A stretch of DNA of 64,000 nt from positions 15,321,261 to 15,385,260 of the forward strand of contig NC_003074.8 of the NCBI RefSeq assembly GCF_000001735.4. The letters run 5' to 3'. The position numbers and the translations under genes were made by a program. Source of the DNA: Arabidopsis thaliana. Taxonomy: Eukaryota > Streptophyta > Magnoliopsida > Brassicales > Brassicaceae. How positions within the stretch are numbered: the stretch's first letter is position 1; each line of letters begins with the position of its first letter. Of this stretch, positions 34,080-46,409 are shown piece after piece. The notes below the pieces were generated by a model. It had not been told where the DNA came from. It saw only the letters and a list, made by a program, of their open reading frames with translations, and ran no database searches.

Positions 34080-37000
34080 AACTTAAAGGTGGTGATGGTT
34101 TGGTTTTTCATTGGTGTAAGTGGCTTTTTATTTTATTTATTTTAACTATTTTTATTATTATTTTTGCAAAAGTATTTATTTATTTACAATTGTTTTTTTC
34201 ATTACAACTTTCGGTGTCAAATTTTCTGTTATGCTTATCTGTATCCACATATTTTAATCTATATAATAAATTATGAGTCTGCATTGAGGATATATTTTTT
34301 TTTATTCAGCTGTTGATGTTGGAAAACTTAATCAGTCAAATTTAATGTGCTATTAAGCTATTTTATTCATACAGTACAATTGAAAATTCAATGCATGAAC
34401 TGTTAGTTAGTTGAAATTGAGTAAAAGGAGAAGATTAATGTTTGGATAGAGTTCTGTTAGTTAATGTAATGAAACTTTGTAACATAATTTTATATATGAT
34501 CGTGGAATATAAACCCTTGAACACATTTATAAAGTTAAATGTTACTCAGAGGATCAATCAAAAGAGTTTTGGGTGAAGAAATAAGAATCTAAAAATATCT
34601 AGGTGACGACAGTTGAGAGAAGAGACTAAAGTGAAATACAAGAGAAAGAGCAGGAGAAGGTGACGTTGGGATAGTGGCGTTCGTGTCACAGTCTGTGCTA
34701 CTCTGGCTTGCAGTATTTGCTTGCATGAGAGATTGAGAGAGACGGTGAGGAATAAAAGATGATCGTAATCGTTTCTTTTTCTCTTCCTTTTACCAAACCA
34801 CCTAAAAAGAGAAACATATATGAAAAGAAAAAAAAACATTTTGACGTAACAGATTTTAGTATCATTATCGTTGGTTATCTTTTAGAAGCAATTTGGTCAC
34901 ATTCACATAAACCTTTAAATTTGTTACTCCATTTGTGGCTTATTGCCTTAACGATTACGCCTTGTTTTCTTTACATATATATTCATGTGCTTTTTATGTT
35001 CTCTGTTAGCTTTTACGTCAGAAATATAGTTTACAAAAAAATATATATATATATTTTCACAATTCCAATATCCCATATTCTCACATAACTTTCTTTGGGT
35101 TTTTTCTTTTCTTTGGTTTTCTTTTGATTTTCATTACTTATCTATTTTAATTTAACAAAAAGAAACCGAAAGAAAAATGATTAAACAATAAAAACTTAAA
35201 AGGTGTAAATAATTTTATGATATTTCACGAATAAATTTATAGGGTCCGATGGTAACTAAAATCTGTTAGCTGTTAGCTTTTTCGAAACAATGCAAAGCTG
35301 TAAAAAAAACTATACGAGAAAATTATAAAAAAAAACTAAGAGTAAAATTTTTAGCAACGTTTTTGTGATTGGTAATTGTTAAAATTATATATTTTATAAC
35401 GTTTTGTACCGTTTTGTAAAGTGATTATCAATCAAAACCGTAGTTAAGTATATTATGATATGAATGATGGTACTAGTGAATCGAGATGATATTAATGTAT
35501 ATCAAATATTTCGGCTTACGTCGCATCTTTTTCATTATATTAAAATAATCTTATACGTAGCACCTTCGTTGAAGTTTAAATATTAATCGTATAGCAATAG
35601 CTAATTAATAAAGAATCTCAATTGTGGTGATAGACATCAACCCATTTATAACAGTGGTTTGGCTTCTTCTGTTTCTCGGTTTTACTTTAGAAATTTACGT
35701 AAGCATCACTATTTTTTTAATGGTAAGAGTTCAATGATGTATTCAATGAAGTATTAGTTAGGATATAAAAAGAAGAATTAGAGAACGATTTAACTTTATA
35801 ATGATAGTCCTTAATTATGTTCTAGGAAAAAAAAAAAAAAAAACGGAACAAATCCTTTCCACATGCACATGACACATGATGTCGTCTACGAACAAAAAGA
35901 CAAGGTGGTCCCAATCTGACACATCAATTTCCTAACTATCCTACTCAGATTCCATTACTTCAACTTTCATGTCAAATGCTCAACCTCCAAATGCCATACC
36001 TTTTCTTCTTTCTTTTCTTGTAAACCTAATATATATATAAACAAAGATGAAAAAGGCATATTTGCAAATGCCCAAAATCTTCTACCATTTTGCATCATTG
36101 ACTTTAGTTGCCTCTTTCAGTCCATTGTGATATGTATTCTATTGAAGCTTTGTCTATGTGACATGCACAGGTCCACACGGACACAGCCACTTTATAAAAT
36201 ATAGTTTTTTTTCTTTCTTTTAAGTCATTTATTTTTGATAATAATAGTGAAAAGAACTCTCCATCCCCTTACTTTTCGTTCTTGCTATGAAAACAACTCT
36301 CTTCTCATTCCTTCTTTTTTTTTTTTGAATTTTGTCGTTTCTATATGTTTTTATTTTCCTTGAATTTAATAAGTTTCTCCGGCACGTTTCATCTTTTGAA
36401 AGCCTCCATGACATGTGTATGATTCATTTCTCTGTGTTCATTGCGGGAATTAGATTGGCAATATATCACACAATCTTAGGTATAGCATGTAGGCCTAATA
36501 TGATGCATCTTGGTGGAACTGAGATTTGGGTCCTTTTGTTATAGAGTTCTTGAGATTTTATCAATTGACAACCGGTCTGAAAAAGGTTTGGCTAATGATA
36601 TGATAGAAATTGTTAGTTTTTCTCCCTAATCGCATGTTGATAAAATAGTGTGGCATTAGTTTTACGTGGATTAACATGTTCAGTGCTCCTCTATCTGCTT
36701 GTTTCCACCTATATATCTTTTTAATTTCCTTAGTTACAATATTCACATTGATTAGAAGATCCCCCTTAAACGCAAATTAAAAGTCGTATAGAACTTGATA
36801 ATAGACTAGGATAATCTTTACTCTGATATCGACATCCAATAAGATACTGCAAGAGAACTAGAGAAGTACCGAGCACTTGCATACTATAATAACAAAAATT
36901 GGTAACAATCCCCTATTAGTCTTCTCATAGGCATGCACCTAGAGAGCACTTAGCGTTCATGTTTCTCTTTTTCTTTTTATCAACAATTAGAGCTTCACTG

Positions 37001-37750
37001 TTTGATGATACATATCACCATTATATCATATAAACAAAAGAAACTGTGCAAAAGAAAAAGGAAAAAAAAAAAGAGAGTAAGGAAACCAGATACATTGATT
37101 TTCAAAAGACAAATGAGAAAGTGTCCGCTAGAGCTTAAGGCCCCATGTGAGATATGATCTTTCTTTTTATGCTTTGGTTGACTAAAACTTTACGTCGACA
37201 CCCCATTTGAGTATTTACAACGACTAAATTCTAATGTGAGCTCAAGCTTTTCCAATTTATTTAATATTTGTATCTATGAGTTAACCTTATATCTCAAGGA
37301 TCACTCCACTTTTGCTAAATAAAATATATCCACTTCACTGTTAAGTTCATTGGTTATTTCACAACCATGTTTCTTAAAAAGATAACAATATATATATTTT
37401 TTTTTGTCTTCTAACAACATTAGATTTGAATAGATGTAAGGCGAAATTTGAATAGATTTTACAAAAATCATTTGAACTTCTCTAAAATATATATTGTTCC
37501 ATTAAAATTCCACTTTCAATACACCCCCCTTAGAGTTTCATATAATATAAATACATTTCAATATAAAAAACAATAATGTTATTTATTTAAAGATTCATGG
37601 AATAAACTAAAAATAATCTAAACTGAACCGAACCGAAACTCATATGTTTTATTATTTATAAAACCGAAAAGAAAAAAACAAAGTGTAATAAGCTGAATCA
37701 CATACTATTTATATATGTATTTAGTTTTTATAAAACCGATAAACTGTAGA
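34080..37750. other. Long intergenic region
   Basis: No convincing gene. 34558-34839 has a less AT-rich, possibly transcribed patch on the minus strand with a Leu-rich frame, but no family is recognised. The rest is AT-rich with homopolymer runs (for example 35826-35843). Confidence 0.45.
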
Positions 37751-37758
37751 ACCAAAAA

Positions 37759-38319
37759 GAAAATACTTGGGTGAAGGGTGAACCTTTATGTTCACATCTT
37801 TAATTTTAGCCAATCAGAATTTACCATCTAATAATAAAAATAATAATTTAATTTAGTTAAAAAATCTAATTTTTTATTAAAACGAAATTATGTATCGGTT
37901 TGGGTTTATTAGAAAGGATTAGGGTTTAGATTTTATGATTAAACAAGTTTAAATATCGGTTTGGGTTTATAAACGAATTTAAATTTTATAATTATACGAG
38001 GTTAAATGTCGGGTTGGGTTTAGAAAGTACGATTAGGGTTTAGATTTTTTACGATTAAACGAGTTTAAATGGTGGTTTGGGTTTACAAAAGAGAATTAGG
38101 GTTTAGATTTTGTAATTAAACGGGATTATATATCGGTTTGAGTTTATAAAAAAATGATTAAAGATTAGATTTAATAATTAAATAAGTTTAGTGAGTTTTA
38201 ATATATTTATTTATTTATTTAATATTAATTGTTTTAGTTTAGTTAATTAGATGACATGACAAATTTTAATTGGTGAATGAAAGAGGTTCACCTCTAGGGG
38301 TGAACCCAAGTCCTTCTCA
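37759..38319. mobile_element. MULE-type MITE, copy 2, with 9-bp TSD
   Basis: The 561-bp element is flanked by the perfect duplication AACCAAAAA (37750-37758, 38320-38328). The ends GAAAATACTTGGGTG and, inverted, GAGAAGGACTTGGGTTCACC match copy 1 at 20290-20853. The interior repeats carry the complement (GGTTTGGGTTTA, ATTAGGGTTTAGATTT), so this copy is inverted relative to copy 1. There is no coding capacity. Confidence 0.87.
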
Positions 38320-39004
38320 ACCAAAAACCAAACTGAAAACCATACGCCATCCTACATTTTTTTTCCTTTGGTTAGAAATAAAAATATATTATGGTTAACC
38401 AAAAAGATTGTGTGGGATCTTTTGTAGGAAGAATCAAGTTTCTCTCTCCTGAGTGACTTTCTCTCTCCTGAACGACTTTCTCTCTTCTGAACGACTTTCT
38501 TGGCAATTTGTCCTTCTCTAACCTAATTGCCTCCGGCGGCCGGCATCTCGCCGGTTGACATGATTTTTTCCAATGTCAAAGAAAAAGAAGAAGCTGCCTT
38601 GTCCTTCTTCTTGTTCTCCCTCTCTCTAAGTTCTCTCGAGTTTTGGCCTCGGCCAATAGCTCGTCTCTCCTCCCTGGTTCGAGTGTTCTTATCGGCTCCT
38701 CCTTGGTTGTCTCGCCGTCGTCCACTGAGAGTGACACGGCTCATTCAGTTGAGATGATGGGGAATCTTTCATCGTCTCCTGTCACCTAGATCGCGCTTTT
38801 TCAATCTGGATCTGGCTCCACTCCTCCTCCATCTGAAGCATCGGTTTTGTAGGTTGAGACGACGGGGAATCTTCGACTCCTGAATCTCAGATTAACCTTA
38901 TTCAGCCTAGCGCTGACTTAAATCCTCTCACACATGCTATTTCGATTGAGGCCCTGAGCTCGTCCTCTAAGCTTCATGTCTCTAAGAAGGTTCCTTCCCC
39001 GGAT

Positions 39005-40385
39005 TTGACCAAAGTGTCTGAGATCTCTTTCAATATAGTCATAGTGATTGATTTGGATAATGCTCTGGCGACTAGAATCGATCCTCTTCCGCTCTCTGCC
39101 CCCTTTCCAACCAAAGTCCTGTCTTATGCGAAAATGGCTAAGCCTTCAAAGGCCAAAGATCCTTGGGCTTTGAAATTCAAAGCGTCGTTGAGGAACCTCA
39201 AACAGATGGAGTTCCTAACCTTCCTTGAAGATGGTACTCCAGTTGTGGTGGCTCCTCCTTCTGTCATGTTGAAGACGGCAACCCTGTGGAAAGATCATTT
39301 GGTAGCTCAATTTCACGGGCTATGTCCTTCATCTAATCGTATTTTTAATGACTTGAATTTGATTTGAGGCCGGTTTGGTAATATTACAGTGGGACTAATC
39401 TCTGAAACGACAACTCTCATCTTTATTACGGCGCCTCTTACTCGACAATGGGTTATTGATGTCGGCTTTTGGCACGCGGGGAACTGTTCATGCACAGTTT
39501 ATCCTTGGTCTCCTGACGGTCCTCTTGAGCTGGAGGAACTTCATACGGCGCCTACGTGGGCGGTTTTGCGTAATGTCCCTCCTCAACTATATTCCTTAGA
39601 TGGAATTATAGTCATTGCCAGTGGTATTGGAGATTCTCTCCACACTGAGAAGTCCAAGCTTGATCTAGTGAACATTGGCTTTACCAAAGTCAAAGTTATA
39701 ATCAAACTAGACGCCCTGCTCCCCACCACAGTGATAGTAAAAGACTGTCAAGGAAACGTAACTCGTATTGTAATGGAATATCCTCGGCCTCCACCTAAAT
39801 GTCTGAATTGTGGAAGATATGGACATCTCCTAAGCCGTTGTCCCAAGCCTCTGATGAAAAAACCCCTTTTTAGAAGGTTTCTCCCTCTGGTTCAAAAGAG
39901 GTATATCACACTCATGTGCTTCTACCGCCCTCCAATGGTCTAGCTGGAACTGACGAAGTGCCTTTAGGCACATCTTTGGCTTCTAGCTTCAAAGTGAAGT
40001 GCAGACGTTCTCGCTCCAAGAAGAGATTCACTAGCACTCCTCCTAGACTCATTGCTAATGGTGTGGTTGAGAAGGGGAAGAAGACTCTAGAGGGGCCTTT
40101 TGAATGCGTTAAGAAGTGGGTCTGTAAGCCTGGGTGGACACATTCTGAACCTTCACAGGGTGAGGCGATCTTGTGCACCCCAGCGAGCGACCTATCCCTC
40201 CTAAGGGTTTTGGAACGGAGAGGATGGTCTTGTGCTCCCCAGCGAGCGACCTAGCTGCAGGTTTATCTGCAAGGATTTCTGATCTTCCGGACTTAGATAT
40301 GTTTCCTACTCCTCCGAGATGGGATAACATGACCAAGAAAGCAAGGAAGAAAATGCAGAAGATCTGGTTCAACCACATGAGATGA
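39005..40385 (+). pseudogene. LINE ORF1: DUF4283 and zinc-knuckle RNA-binding protein
   Basis: The pieces include a DUF4283-like domain (ATRIDPLPL... to the RIFNDL block, then WVIDVGFWHAGNCSCTV, VLRNVPPQLYSLDGI) and one CCHC knuckle, CLNCGRYGHLLSRC (about 39797-39838). ORF1 proteins of plant L1 elements coat the LINE RNA. A stop at 39367 and later frame changes break it. Confidence 0.75.
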
Positions 40386-40436
40386 AGAGTTCAAGCTGTT
40401 GCTCGGGAGTTTCAGAAAAACACTTTTTGGGTAGTA

Positions 40437-43400
40437 ATGATGATATTTTCTTGGAATATTAGAGGTTTGAATAGCCAATCTCGTCAAATAATAGTTAGAA
40501 GCTGGGTTGTTTCAAATAAATTACTGGTAGGGAGCTTTTTGGAAATTCATGTTGAAAAGGAAAATGCAGCTACAGTTTTGGCTTCTACTCTACCAGGTTG
40601 GAGAATGGATAACAACTATTGGTGTTCAGAAATGGGAAGGATTTGGTTGGTTTGGGATCCCTCAGTTTATGTTTTGGTCTTCAAAAAATTGCAGCAAATG
40701 ATTCTCTGCAGTTTAAAAGTGTCGGGTACTTATAAGATTTCTGCTGCTGCTTTTGTTTACGAGAAGAATAATGAAGTTGAGAGGAGAGTATTCTGGGATG
40801 AAATTTCCTCGCTGGCTATTACCTCTCCTTTCAACAAAACTCTTTGGGTGATTCTAGGAGATTTAAATCAAATTCTTACTACTGCTGAATAATATTCGGT
40901 TTCCCATTCTTCTTACTCCCCGAGAGGTATGGAAGATCTTCAAGATTGTATGAGAGACAGTGATTTGGATGATGTACCAACTCGGGGAGTTTTCTACACT
41001 TGGTCAAATCACCAGCAGAAAAATCCTATTATCAGGAAGTTGGATCGGGCATTAGGTAATGCGGACTGGTTCGACACTTTTCCTTCGGCTATTGCTGAGT
41101 TTGGCCCTCCTGAAGATTCTGATGATGCTCCTTGCATAATTAACTTGGCCAATAATCCACAACGCTCAAAGAAGTCTTTCAAGTATTTCTCATTCTTGGC
41201 TTCGCATCCCACCTTTATGGCCTCTATTCTTGAGGCTCGGAGCAGAAACACATTTGTTGGCTCTAATATGTTTCTCTTAGAGGAGCACCTTAAGGAGATT
41301 AAAAAAGAGTGTAGAAGATTGAATAGAGCAGGGTTTGGTAATCTTCAGCAGCGCACTAGCGAAGCCTTGGCTGCCTTAGAAGATATTCAGTCTCAATTAC
41401 TTTCTCTTCCCTTAGATTCTCTCTTTAGACGAGAGCATATGGCTAGAAAAAATGGGATTTCTTTGCTGTGGCCTTGGAGTCTTTTTATAGACAAAAGTCA
41501 AGAATCAGGTGGCTAAAAGAAGGGGATGCTAATACTCGGTTCTTCCGTAGAGCTTTCCTTGCTCATCAGGCTAGAAATCTTATCAAGCAGTTGCGTGGTG
41601 ACAATGATATTTTGGTTGTTAACGTGGATCAAGTCAAAGATATGATTGTGGCGTATTACTCTCACCTTCTCGGCTCTGAAAATGACTCAACTATTCCTTT
41701 ATCTATTAAAGTTATAAAGGTCTTACATCCTTTCCGGTGTGATGAGTCTCTGGCTACTCTGTTGTCTGCTATTCCTACTGATGAAGAGATTATAGGGTCA
41801 CTGTTCTCAATGCCTAAGAACAAGGCGCTCAATCCAGATGGTTTTCCTGTGGATTTTTTTTGGGATTCGTGGGCTGTGGTGAACGATACTGTTATTTTTG
41901 CTGTGAGGGAATTCTTTCTTACATCTATTGAAGAAGTTCAATGCAACTGCCATTACTCTTATTCTTAAGGAATGTGGGACAGACAAATTATCTAAGTTCA
42001 GACCGGTTTCTTGTTGGAATACAATTTACAAAATTTACTAGAATCATTTCCAAGCGCCTCAAGCTGTTCAGAACTCAAGCAGTTCAAGGGAATCAAGTGG
42101 GTTTTATAAAAGGAAGGATGCTTTGTGAAAATGTGTTGTTAGCTTCTGAACTAGTTGAAGGGTTACATATTGAAGGTGAAGTAACTAAGGGCTGCTTACA
42201 AATTGATCTTACCAAGGCTTATGACAATGTCAGCAGGGAGTTTCTAATCAACATCCTTGTGGCTTTGGATCTTCCTCCTATTTTTATAAACTTGATCCGG
42301 GTTTGCATATCTACTCCTTATATAGTATTGCTTTTAATGGTGAGTTGATTGGGTTTTTTCAGGGTAAAAAAGAAATCAGACAAGGAGATCCCATGTCTTC
42401 TCATATATTTGTGCATATCATGAATATTCTAGCAAATTCACTGGATAAGGGCGCAGTTGAAGGCCGTTTCATGCTTCACCCTTAGTGTTCAGCCCCTCTC
42501 ATTACTCATCTCAGCTTTGCCGATGATGTGTTAGTCTTCTTTGACGGTTCTAAGGATTCTGTTGCTGGGATCATATCCATTCTTGATGAGTTCAGAATTG
42601 GTTCTCGTCTTGGAATAAACAGGCAAAAAACGGCTTGGATGGTGGTGACTTGCATAATGTGGCCACTATCTCTGAGCGTTTTGGTGTTTCTCAGGGTGTT
42701 CTTCCGGTTCGTTATCTGGGGATTCCCCTAATGATCTAGAAGATGAAAAAACAAGATTATCAACCTCTTCTTGACAGAATTAATAAAAAGTTCTCCTCTT
42801 GGACTGTCAGACATCTCTCCTTTGCTGGTCGGCTTCGGTTGCTGAAATCTGTGATCTTTGCTACCATCAACTTCTTGGTGTCAGTTTTCCTCCTTCCAAA
42901 CCAATGTCTCCAAAAGATTGAGCAGATGTGTAATGCCTTTCTTTGGAAAGGTCTGCCTACCTACGCTAGAGGTGCAAAGATCACTTGGAACGTAGTATGT
43001 ACGCCTAAGCAAAGTGATGGCTTTGGGTTGAAAAGGTTGATCTCTTGGAATACGGTTTTCGTTTTGAAACTTATCTGGTTGTTTTTCACTAAGGCTAGTT
43101 CTCTTTGGGTTTCTTGGATGAGGATTAATCTTATTGGTAACCGGAATTTTTGGGATCTGAATCCTTACTACTCAGGGAGTTGGATTTGAAAACGTTTGTG
43201 CAAACTTTGTAACCTGGCGAGACCTTTTTTGGTGTGTGAGGTGGGTTAAGGAATTACAACAAGTTTTTGGCATGATAACTGGATGGGGTTGTGGCCGCTG
43301 ATTGATCTCTCGGGTCCATTAGGACCTCAAGTTATCGGGTTGAACAAAAAAGCGGTTGTTAGAGACGCAACATCTTGCAATGGATGGAAGATCATGACTT

Positions 43401-44090
43401 CTCGAAGTCGTAATCCCATCATTTCGACGATCAAAAACGCCCTGCCATATTGGATTGATATCATTGATTGTGAAGTGGATGATGTCTATCTTTGGAAGCT
43501 CGAGCATCATCCACCCACACCATTGTTCTCCTCTACTCTAACTTGGCTCGCTTTGCACCCATCTACCTGTCCGGTTCTGTGGCATAAATCTATATGGTTT
43601 AAGGACTATATTCCAAATCATGCGTTCATCAATTGGGTTGTGGCTTGGAACAGGGCTTCACACTAGGGACCGAATGCGGAGTTGGGGAATTTCTATTCCC
43701 ACGGATTGTGTCCTTTGCTCTGGAAGTTCGGAGTCTAGAGATCACCTCTTCTTTGAGTGTGACTTTAGTCTGGCGGTCTGGAGTCACTTCAGGAATAGAA
43801 CAAGATTATCTCCTCCGGTCCCCTTCATGGCCTGCCTCTTATGGATTAATTCGGCTTCGTGTGATGCTTATCTCTGTCTCATCATCAAGCTAGTGTTCCA
43901 AGCCTCTATTTATCTCTTATGGAAAGAACGCAATCGTCAGATCCATTCTCATGCTCCCCGTACCTCTGCTTTGATCATCGAGGAACTTAAGGTTATTCTA
44001 TGGTCAAAGCTTGATCCCATTTCTCGGCGTAGTGAATTTGATTCTCCAGGATCCTCTCTGCTCTCTACTTGGTTTCGTTTCTTCAGCTAA
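40437..44090 (+). pseudogene. LINE ORF2: endonuclease and reverse transcriptase
   Basis: It begins MMIFSWNIRGLNSQSRQ, the APE-type endonuclease start. WVILGDLNQIL (about 40845) and FYTWSNHQQKNPIIRKLDR (about 40995) are later endonuclease motifs. Reverse transcriptase blocks follow: QVGFIKGRMLCENVLLA (42095), LTKAYDNVSREF (42205), IRQGDPMSSHIF (42375) and the FADD active site (THLSFADDVLVFF, about 42505). A zf-RVT Cys-rich region lies near 43600-43800. Stops and frame changes occur at many points (for example 40890, 41514, 42345, 42484). Confidence 0.85.
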
Positions 44091-44303
44091 GGGCAGTTCC
44101 TTCGTTCTCTGTTCTTCTTTTTGGGCTGTTTGGGTCTTGTTGGGCCATTCAAGTTTAGTTTCGGGCCTGCGTGACTTGGATTTGGGCTTCTTGCCGTGTA
44201 TATTTTTCGGGCTTGCGTGCCTTTTTTTGGACTCTTTGTTTTGTAACTTGCTTTTATCTTTAATGGAAATTTAAACCTAAAAAAAAAGAAAAGATTGGGT
44301 GGG

Positions 44304-45530
44304 CAAATGCATGTTACCTACTGATGTTACCGAGTATCTCAAGTACTAACAACAGCTCTATGTTTCTCAAAAGGAAAGTCTCAAAGCGACGACGTATTAT
44401 TTTCACGCACGTTTTAAATTCTTGATGCCTTTTTTTGTTTTATTCTTTTTTCTTAAGTTACACATTTAAACAAACAAAAAAGAACAAAATGAGAAAGAAA
44501 TAGATTGTTTTCGAGCTTTCTCTCTCTTCTCTCTCTAAAAAATCTTAGAGAAAAGGGAAAGTTTTCTCTTTTGTTTCGCTGGCCTGATGGCATTCCGACG
44601 TTTATGTGTTTTAATATAGTTGGGTTTTATATCTAACATCTCTGTCGTTTTTAGCAGTGATGGCTGGCTCTTGCCTGACAGCGTTCGAATTCCATGACCA
44701 TCGTTGGCCGGATCTACTTTTCTTATCAGTGTATCTGATGTTTTTTTTTTTTTTTTTCTTTCAATAATCTCATAGATCCTCTATTGGAAATTTAGGTGTT
44801 TTTTTGCTTAAAGGTGTTTATTATCCAATTTGATCTTTTGAGTTTGCGATTTGCAGGAATCAATCCAAAGAGTTACATCTTAAGTTGCAGAAAAGAAAAC
44901 AATTTCATTGCACACTAATATTGCTTTTAGCTGTAAATCTCTATTTTGATGTTCGATTGGTTTATGAACAATGAAACCTAGAAGAATCAAGCTTGCTTTT
45001 ATAATCAATGATGATTTTTCTCACTGGAATCGATCTCAGATGGCGAATGATCTACAATTGAGGCTATTTGTCTAATTGATCTATGGACACGAGTGTTTTC
45101 CTTTTTGTTTTTAGGTGTTGCTGAAAAGCTCCATCGGCTTAATATCTACGTTGATGTTCTTTGGAGTTCGGGAGTCATTGCCCTTGTGAAGATCTTTTCT
45201 TTACAGATTTGATGATGTAGTTGGTAGGATTCTCTAGTTAAAAACCTGTGGACTTATTTCTTGAAGCTCTGACGGTTTTCGGTAGTTTTGGAGTTCCCTT
45301 ACGCTTCGTACCATATCGGCTATGAGCGGCGAACGGCGACAACATCTACTTCAACTTTACTTCATAGGCTCACACATGGTTTTGTGTTGGATTTGTTATA
45401 TTTCTTAGTTCCTTAAAGGGGTATCTTTATGGATTGGACTTTTTAAGTTGGGTCTCCGCTTATAAGCTGAATTGTTGGTGAAGTGGAAGCTTCCACTGTT
45501 GTACCTTTTACGACATAGAGTTTTAAATAG
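44304..45530. other. Less AT-rich noncoding segment, possible retroposon
   Basis: 44450-45530 has a higher GC level than its surroundings, CT-rich stretches near 44520, and ends in TTTTAAATAGAAG before the next element. No ORF is convincing. It could be a noncoding retroposon (Sadhu-like) or a LINE leader fragment, but I cannot match it. Confidence 0.3.
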
Positions 45531-45534
45531 AAGA

Positions 45535-46291
45535 GAAAATTCCCAAAAAAAACTTCAACTATTAAAATTTGCCAAAAAAACCTCAACTTTTTCGGTTGTC
45601 AAAAAACTCAAACTAATTTATTAGTGACAAATAAAACCCAAACTAGAAATATTGGCAGATTATACATACGCTCTAAAAACAAATTATAGTTTTATCCTTA
45701 AAAAATTAATTCTTTTTTTTTTGAAACGAAAAGAAATTTCTTATTTACTTTGTATTTTTTTAGTTTATACGTTTTTGCCTTTTTGGAAATTATCATAGAA
45801 AAATGATATGAGTGTCTCATTTTTAATTCTCTTTTCATATATTTTTACTTTTTAGATTTTCAAACTTTAAAAACCAAATCGTTTCTCTATTTCTTTTTTT
45901 TTTGCTTATTTCTTTCTAATTTTTGGTTCCTCAATATCAAAATGATTCAATGTTCTTCGACTAATTTACATATTTTGATTTTTTCATCATAATTATATAG
46001 TTAGCTTTGTGTTAATATATCTTATTTAATTTATTTTAGCAATACGATAACGGCGGTATGCATGTACTAAAAAGGATGCGTAAAGAGTATTAAGTTTTTC
46101 ACATCGAACAAAATTGTCCACTATTTTATTTTTTTAAATAGTTGTCTATATTACAAGAACAAATGAAAATAAATAGGTATTATTAGATAAGTAGTTTTTT
46201 TTTTTGGTAAGGCATTATTACTTATTAGATAAGTAGTTAGATATATAAAATAATCAAATAGTTGAGGTTTTTTTGGAATATTTCTGAGAAA
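45535..46291. mobile_element. TIR element just upstream of JAZ11
   Basis: The left end ATTCCCAAAAAAAACTTCAA and the right end read inverted, ATATTCCAAAAAAACCTCAA, both continue CTATT. The interior is AT-rich and noncoding. The left end also has a second internal copy of the CCAAAAAAACCTCAAC word. The TSD is unclear (GAGAAAA at both sides is suggestive only). The right border is about 120 bp before the JAZ11 start codon. Confidence 0.5.
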
Positions 46292-46409
46292 AACAAAAAG
46301 AAAACAAAATTGATTGAATAATGAATACACCGAATAACGAACGTTGCGTAGAGAAGAGAACCAATTCCCAATCAAACGGAGAAGACAGATATTATTCACA
46401 GAGAGGCTC

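Larger units (their letters stand above)
38417..44288 (+). mobile_element. Near full-length LINE with target-site duplication
   Basis: A 15-bp duplication with one mismatch flanks the element: AAAAGATTGTGTGGG at 38402-38416 and AAAAGATTGGGTGGG at 44289-44303. The 5.9-kb body has a CT-rich 5' leader, ORF1, ORF2 and a short A-rich tail (44279-44288). Both ORFs are interrupted several times, so it is not autonomous now. The 5' start seems complete, which is uncommon for plant LINE copies. Confidence 0.85.

Noticed and set aside
34558-34839. Leu-rich minus-strand peptide gene
   Set aside because: The frame lacks known motifs and its GC-richer patch could be leader or noncoding RNA; not enough support for a gene call.
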